In this document: in pieces, positions 59,362 to 64,000 of the stretch
Numbering within the stretch: position 1 is the first letter of the stretch
Layout: each line of letters opens with the position of its first letter
Origin: Oceanobacillus caeni
GTDB lineage: Bacteria > Bacillota > Bacilli > Bacillales > Amphibacillaceae
DNA: 64,000 bases
Direction: 5' to 3'
Assembly (NCBI RefSeq): GCF_019037185.1
Contig: NZ_JAHHXM010000012.1
Coordinates: 16,336-80,335, forward strand
Notes under the pieces: model-generated
Database searches by the model: none
What the model was told of the DNA's origin: nothing
What the model saw: the letters and a program-made list of their open reading frames with translations, nothing else
Translations under genes and position numbers: made by a program

Positions 59362-60570
59362 ATGCGATTTGTATCAAAGCTATTGCCGGCATCAAAAATG
59401 AAGCTGGTTATTTCTAGTATAGGTGTACTTGCACTAGTTTTATTTACCAGTATGGTTGTTTTTGAATCAACAAAAGCAGAAGTAATCATTACAAACAACG
59501 GTGAAGAGAAAAAAATAAAGACACATAAAAATACCGTTGGTGAAATACTAGATCAAGAAGGTATCGAAGTTGGTGATCATGATGCATTATCCCATAACTT
59601 AGATGCTGATATTGAAGACGGTATGAAGATTGATTATGAATCTGCAAAACGACTTACCTTAGAGATAGACGGTAAAGTTCATACATATTATTCAACAGCA
59701 CAAACATTAAAAGAATTCTTAGAGGAGCAAAGCCTTTCATTCTCGAAGGATGATGAAGTTTCGCTCCAGGATAATGACATATTAAAAGATGGACAAGAAA
59801 TAAAAGTGAAAAAGGCGTTTGAAGTAACAGTAAATGATGGTGGAGAAGAGAAAGCATCAAAAGTTACAGGTGGAACCGTACAAAATCTATTAGAGAAAAG
59901 TGAAATAGAGTTAAATGACCTAGATAAGATTTCTCCTTCCTTAGACGATGTAGTTACTAAAGATACTGTTATTACGATTACCCGTGTGGAAAAAAAGAAG
60001 GAGAAAGTAGTAGAAGAAGTTGCCTTTGATACAGAAACTAAAGAGGATTCTTCATTAGAAAAAGGGAAAGAAAAGGTGGTAACGGAAGGGGAAAAAGGAA
60101 AGGTCCATAAAACTTTTGAAGTTACCTTAGAAAATGGAGAAGAGGTGGATCGTAAATTATTAGACGAAGCGATTCAGGAGAAAAAGGTAAATCGTGTTGT
60201 CGCAGTAGGTACGAAAGAGCCTGCACAAGTAGTATCTGAAACCTCTACCTCTAGTTCAAGCAATAATAATGCTTCAAGTGATAAAACAATAACCATGACT
60301 GCAAGTGCGTTTACAGCAAGTTGTAATGGCTGTTCTGGTTACACAACAACAGGAATTAACTTGAAGGATAATCCAAATAATAAGGTAATTGCAGTAGATC
60401 CAAATGTCATTCCTTTAGGAACAAAAGTATGGGTGGAAGGATATGGAGAGGCAATTGCTGGTGATACTGGTGGTAATATTAATGGAAACCGAATTGATGT
60501 TCATGTACCGGATAAATCGAAAGCATACAGTTGGGGAGTTCGTGATGTCCAAGTGAAAATCCTTGATTAA
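59362..60570 (+). CDS. yabE: YabE: G5 and 3D domain cell-wall protein
   Basis: A 402-residue exported or membrane-anchored protein related to resuscitation-promoting factors. A hydrophobic segment at about residues 12-35 serves as signal/anchor. Three ubiquitin-like DUF348 repeats follow (about 38-85, 95-145 and 150-200), then a G5 domain (about 200-280), a Ser/Asn linker and a 3D domain (MTASAFTASCNGCSGYTTTG to the end) with the conserved Asp triad DTGGNINGNRIDVHVPD, a lytic transglycosylase-like fold. AAGGGGGG precedes the ATG. Confidence 0.93.
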   Translation: MRFVSKLLPASKMKLVISSIGVLALVLFTSMVVFESTKAEVIITNNGEEKKIKTHKNTVGEILDQEGIEVGDHDALSHNLDADIEDGMKIDYESAKRLTLEIDGKVHTYYSTAQTLKEFLEEQSLSFSKDDEVSLQDNDILKDGQEIKVKKAFEVTVNDGGEEKASKVTGGTVQNLLEKSEIELNDLDKISPSLDDVVTKDTVITITRVEKKKEKVVEEVAFDTETKEDSSLEKGKEKVVTEGEKGKVHKTFEVTLENGEEVDRKLLDEAIQEKKVNRVVAVGTKEPAQVVSETSTSSSSNNNASSDKTITMTASAFTASCNGCSGYTTTGINLKDNPNNKVIAVDPNVIPLGTKVWVEGYGEAIAGDTGGNINGNRIDVHVPDKSKAYSWGVRDVQVKILD

Positions 60571-60587
60571 GATGTATGTAAGTTATA

Positions 60588-60620
60588 TGCTCTTACCATG
60601 ATAAATGGTAGGAGCTTTTT
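60588..60620 (+). terminator. terminator after yabE
   Basis: GCTCTTACCAT and ATGGTAGGAGC pair (one mismatch) around a 5-base loop, followed by T5. Confidence 0.85.
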
Positions 60621-60624
60621 ATAT

Positions 60625-60660
60625 TTAAAAGCGCTGGAGCTAGATGTGGCCTTTTTATTA
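60625..60660. repeat. repeat family A, tail fragment
   Basis: AAAAGCGCTGGAGCTAGATG and TGGCCTTTTTA match the end of family A (GCGCTGGAGCCGGACGTGG) just upstream of rnmV. Confidence 0.6.
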
Positions 60661-60683
60661 ACAATAGATGATAGGGGAAATCA

Positions 60684-62119
<1,436 letters not shown>

Positions 62120-62121
<2 letters not shown>

Positions 62122-62156
62122 GTTGTCTGTCCACGGCAGATAGCTTATTTTTTGCG
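62120..62156 (+). terminator. terminator after rsmA
   Basis: AATAAGTTGTCTG and CAGATAGCTTATT pair with one bulge, followed by T6. Confidence 0.75.
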
Positions 62157-62159
62157 ATT

Positions 62160-62244
62160 AACCATCAGTGGGGAATGAAGGAACCCCCCGATGTTGGAAG
62201 TCTTCTTTATAAAAATTACTCGTCTTTGCATAAGTGCAACTTGG
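62160..62244. repeat. repeat family C, inverted copy
   Basis: ACCATCAGTGGGGAATGAAG and CCGATGTTGGAAGTC are the reverse complement of the start of the 16200 copy. They continue into CTTTGCATAAGTGCAACTTGG, shared with family D. It lies in the rsmA-yabG gap. Confidence 0.7.
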
Positions 62245-62308
62245 GCACAATTTCCTAAAAAGGCTTGGCTAAATATCAAGTTTTCTAGAGATCGAGTTCA
62301 TATAAGGC

Positions 62309-62336
62309 ACAATACTTATTTTCCATTCATAGTTTA
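62309..62336 (+). promoter_or_regulatory. sigma-K promoter of yabG
   Basis: AC (62309-62310), a 17-base spacer and CATAGTTTA (62328-62336) match the late mother-cell sigma-K pattern AC-N16/17-CATANNNTA. yabG is sigma-K dependent in B. subtilis. Confidence 0.75.
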
Positions 62337-62381
62337 TAGTGGGAAGGCGTCGTTCTTTCAAGTAGACTATGGGGTGAACGT

Positions 62382-63272
62382 ATGGATTTAACGAAAAATA
62401 ATTTAGTAACTAGAAAATCCTATAACCATGATTTGCTATTCCGTATTGCGAATATTAAAGACAATATAGCAAGTTTATATGGGGAAGACATGCGACTTGA
62501 GGCAGATGCACCATTAGAAGATCTCCGGAGAATTGAAGATAGAGAATTAGAAACAAGAAGAAAAAAAGAAAAGGAAAAAGAAGAATTCTCTTATAGGCTA
62601 TTTCGTCAAGATTATCAATTAATGAAGGAAAAACGCGATTATCAAGCATCAGATGGATATCAAAACTATGCAAAGTACTTCCAATTGCCCGCAAAAGTCC
62701 TTCATCTAGATGGTGATCAAATGTACTTAAGAAAATGTATAGAACTCTATCAGCGAATAGGTTTACAAGTACACGGTGTCCATCTGAATGAAAAGGAAAT
62801 GCCAAATCAAATTGGTGAATTAGTTCAAAAAATCCAGCCAGATATGATTGTAATAACAGGACACGATTCCTTCTCAAAAAATAAAGGAACAAAAAAGGAC
62901 TTAAGGGCCTACCGACATTCAAGGTATTTCGCTGAGTCAGTTAGAGAAGCTAGGCGAATTAATCCTAATCTTGATCAACTAGTTATATTTGCAGGTGCTT
63001 GTCAGTCTCATTTTGAGTCTCTTATACGTGCAGGAGCAAATTTTGCGAGTTCCCCTACCCGAATTAATATACATGCGTTAGACCCTGTTTATATTGCAGC
63101 AAAAATTGCTTATACCTCTTTTATGGAACGAGTCAGTGTGTGGGACGCAATTAGAAATACGTTAACAGGAGAAAAAGGAATGGGTGGGGTAGAAACGAAA
63201 GGTTTACTCCGTACTGGAATGCCATATTTATTAGATGATGACTTAGACGGTAATAACTATGATAATGATTGA
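62382..63272 (+). CDS. yabG: sporulation-specific protease YabG
   Basis: A 296-residue mother-cell cysteine peptidase that processes spore coat proteins. The conserved cysteine lies in IFAGACQSHFESLIRAGANF and the conserved histidine in VITGHDSFSKNKG. The N-terminal 90 residues are charged and helical. GGGGTG precedes the ATG at 62382. The sigma-K promoter 45 bases upstream supports late mother-cell expression. Confidence 0.95.
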   Translation: MDLTKNNLVTRKSYNHDLLFRIANIKDNIASLYGEDMRLEADAPLEDLRRIEDRELETRRKKEKEKEEFSYRLFRQDYQLMKEKRDYQASDGYQNYAKYFQLPAKVLHLDGDQMYLRKCIELYQRIGLQVHGVHLNEKEMPNQIGELVQKIQPDMIVITGHDSFSKNKGTKKDLRAYRHSRYFAESVREARRINPNLDQLVIFAGACQSHFESLIRAGANFASSPTRINIHALDPVYIAAKIAYTSFMERVSVWDAIRNTLTGEKGMGGVETKGLLRTGMPYLLDDDLDGNNYDND

Positions 63273-63275
63273 AAA

Positions 63276-63305
63276 AGCTTATCCGAATGCTGGATAAGTT
63301 TTTTT
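63276..63305 (+). terminator. terminator after yabG
   Basis: CTTATCC and GGATAAG form a 7-bp stem with a 7-base loop, followed by T7. Confidence 0.88.
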
Positions 63306-63315
63306 AAAAAGAAAA

Positions 63316-63480
63316 GAAAGTATAAAAAATTGGCTTATTAAATCTTGTCATAGGGAGGGCCATGTCCGGCTCCAGCGCTAAAGCAATAGCGAGACTTCCT
63401 TCGCCTCCATACATTGCTACGAAGCACAAGATGTGTGAGTACAGGCGTTGCGACATGACATCGCGTTCTTAACAAGGGCT
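63316..63480. repeat. repeat family A, inverted copy
   Basis: On the minus strand this reads GCGCTGGAGCCGGACATGGC, CCTCCCTATGACAAGATTTA and ATAAGCC..TTTTTTATACTTTC, matching copy 2 (19819-20071) from the tail end. The far side (GCGTTGCGACATGACATCGC) is not shared with copy 1. Confidence 0.8.
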
Positions 63481-63583
63481 TTTTCGCGTTGGTTCATTGA
63501 AATTCCTACTAACAAAAGTGAAAATTCTATACATAAATTGAAAACTTTGACAAATAATATGAAAAGTAGACAAAACTCTTTGT

Positions 63584-63613
63584 TGACATGTAAAAACACA
63601 TCTTGTTATAATA
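63584..63613 (+). promoter_or_regulatory. veg promoter P1
   Basis: Perfect TTGACA (63584-63589) and TATAAT (63608-63613) with an 18-base spacer, a very strong sigma-A promoter as known for veg. Confidence 0.88.
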
Positions 63614-63621
63614 TTAATTTT

Positions 63622-63650
63622 TGACTATTATACAAGTTTGTGCTATACTA
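63622..63650 (+). promoter_or_regulatory. veg promoter P2
   Basis: TTGACT (63622-63627), a 17-base spacer and TATACT (63645-63650), directly downstream of P1. Confidence 0.8.
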
Positions 63651-63671
63651 TTCATAGTGAGGTGGAGTGTA

Positions 63672-63941
63672 TTGGCTAAAACATTAATCGAAATTAAGCA
63701 AGGTCTTGAAGGTCAGGTAGGAAGAAAACTTAGATTAAAGGCTAACGGTGGCAGACGAAAGACAATTGTACGCCAAGGTACTTTAGCGGAAACATATCCT
63801 TCTGTATTTATTGTCGAGTTAGACCAAGACGAAAATGCATTCGAGCGTGTTTCTTACAGCTATGCAGACGTACTAACTGAAACGGTAGAAATTAATTTTT
63901 TAGAAGATAATACTTCCATTATTTGGCTCTACGTCAAGTGA
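63672..63941 (+). CDS. veg: Veg protein (biofilm-linked, DUF1021)
   Basis: An 89-residue basic protein of the Veg family, strongly expressed in vegetative cells and linked in B. subtilis to biofilm formation. [20 protein letters not shown] and [20 protein letters not shown] are the conserved core. The start is TTG at 63672 with GAGGTGGAG ahead, preceded by tandem promoters; the frame upstream of it is not translated. sspF would be expected next, beyond the window. Confidence 0.95.
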   Translation: MAKTLIEIKQGLEGQVGRKLRLKANGGRRKTIVRQGTLAETYPSVFIVELDQDENAFERVSYSYADVLTETVEINFLEDNTSIIWLYVK

Positions 63942-64000
63942 CGTTGGTACTGTATTTTAGTCGACTTTTAATATGTATTTGATTATCACACTCTAGGGAA

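Noticed and set aside
62191..62391. 66-codon frame before yabG
   Set aside because: It lies in a repeat C fragment and the yabG promoter; the composition is that of the repeat.

Overview
This window is the replication-origin region of an endospore-forming, low-GC Gram-positive bacterium of the family Bacillaceae. Gene order from rpsR through dnaA to veg follows the Bacillus subtilis oriC region almost gene by gene. Many dedicated sporulation genes are present: yyaC, yyaD, spoIIIJ/jag, an alpha/beta SASP gene, bofA, csfB, sleL and yabG. The differences from B. subtilis and the AT-rich, repeat-laden intergenic DNA suggest an Oceanobacillus/Virgibacillus-like relative. That placement is inference; family level is the firm statement.

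Layout. Positions 1-20,000 (left of dnaA) read almost entirely on the minus strand, away from the origin: yybS (cut by the window edge), rpsF-ssb-rpsR, ychF, a DUF951 gene, a YkvI-like transporter, a DUF554 gene, yyaD, soj-parB, noc, rsmG, mnmG, mnmE, a small spore-protein cluster, jag, spoIIIJ/yidC, rnpA and rpmH. Two parS sites (7308 and 11245) flank the soj-parB/noc segment. Positions 20,300-22,300 hold a bipartite oriC: DnaA-box clusters lie before dnaA and again between dnaA and dnaN, the second ending in DnaA-trios and an AT-rich unwinding region. From dnaA rightward almost everything is on the plus strand: dnaA, dnaN, yaaA, recF, remB, gyrB, gyrA, guaB, dacA, a Ser T-box with serS, tRNA-Ser, a Pro T-box with proC, tRNA-Arg, acsA, nsrR, tadA, the SRP RNA, dnaX-ebfC-recR-yaaL-bofA, csfB, a YaaO-type decarboxylase, tmk-darA-yaaR-holB-ricT-yabA, trmN6-yazA-rsmI, metG, tatD, yabE, rnmV-rsmA, yabG and veg. 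Only yaaC, hmp, sleL and abrB run against this direction on the right arm, and only yyaC and one small membrane-protein gene on the left arm.

The genes form a housekeeping core: replication initiation and elongation, chromosome segregation, tRNA modification and charging, ribosome biogenesis and RNA maturation. Regulatory signals readable in the DNA include sigma-F, sigma-E and sigma-K promoters in front of csfB, sleL and yabG, a sigma-G-like promoter before the spore cluster, an NsrR operator between hmp and nsrR, a cre-like site before acsA and two T-box riboswitches.

Compared with the B. subtilis order, there are no rRNA operons, no pdxST, no dck/dgk and no xpaC-yaaN, while proC, acsA and hmp/nsrR sit between serS and sleL. 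No prophage, insertion sequence, CRISPR array or defence island is visible. The least explained content is a set of four interspersed intergenic repeat families (here A-D), often with strong hairpins and present in at least three to eight copies each, plus a pair of perfect DnaA boxes away from the main origin.
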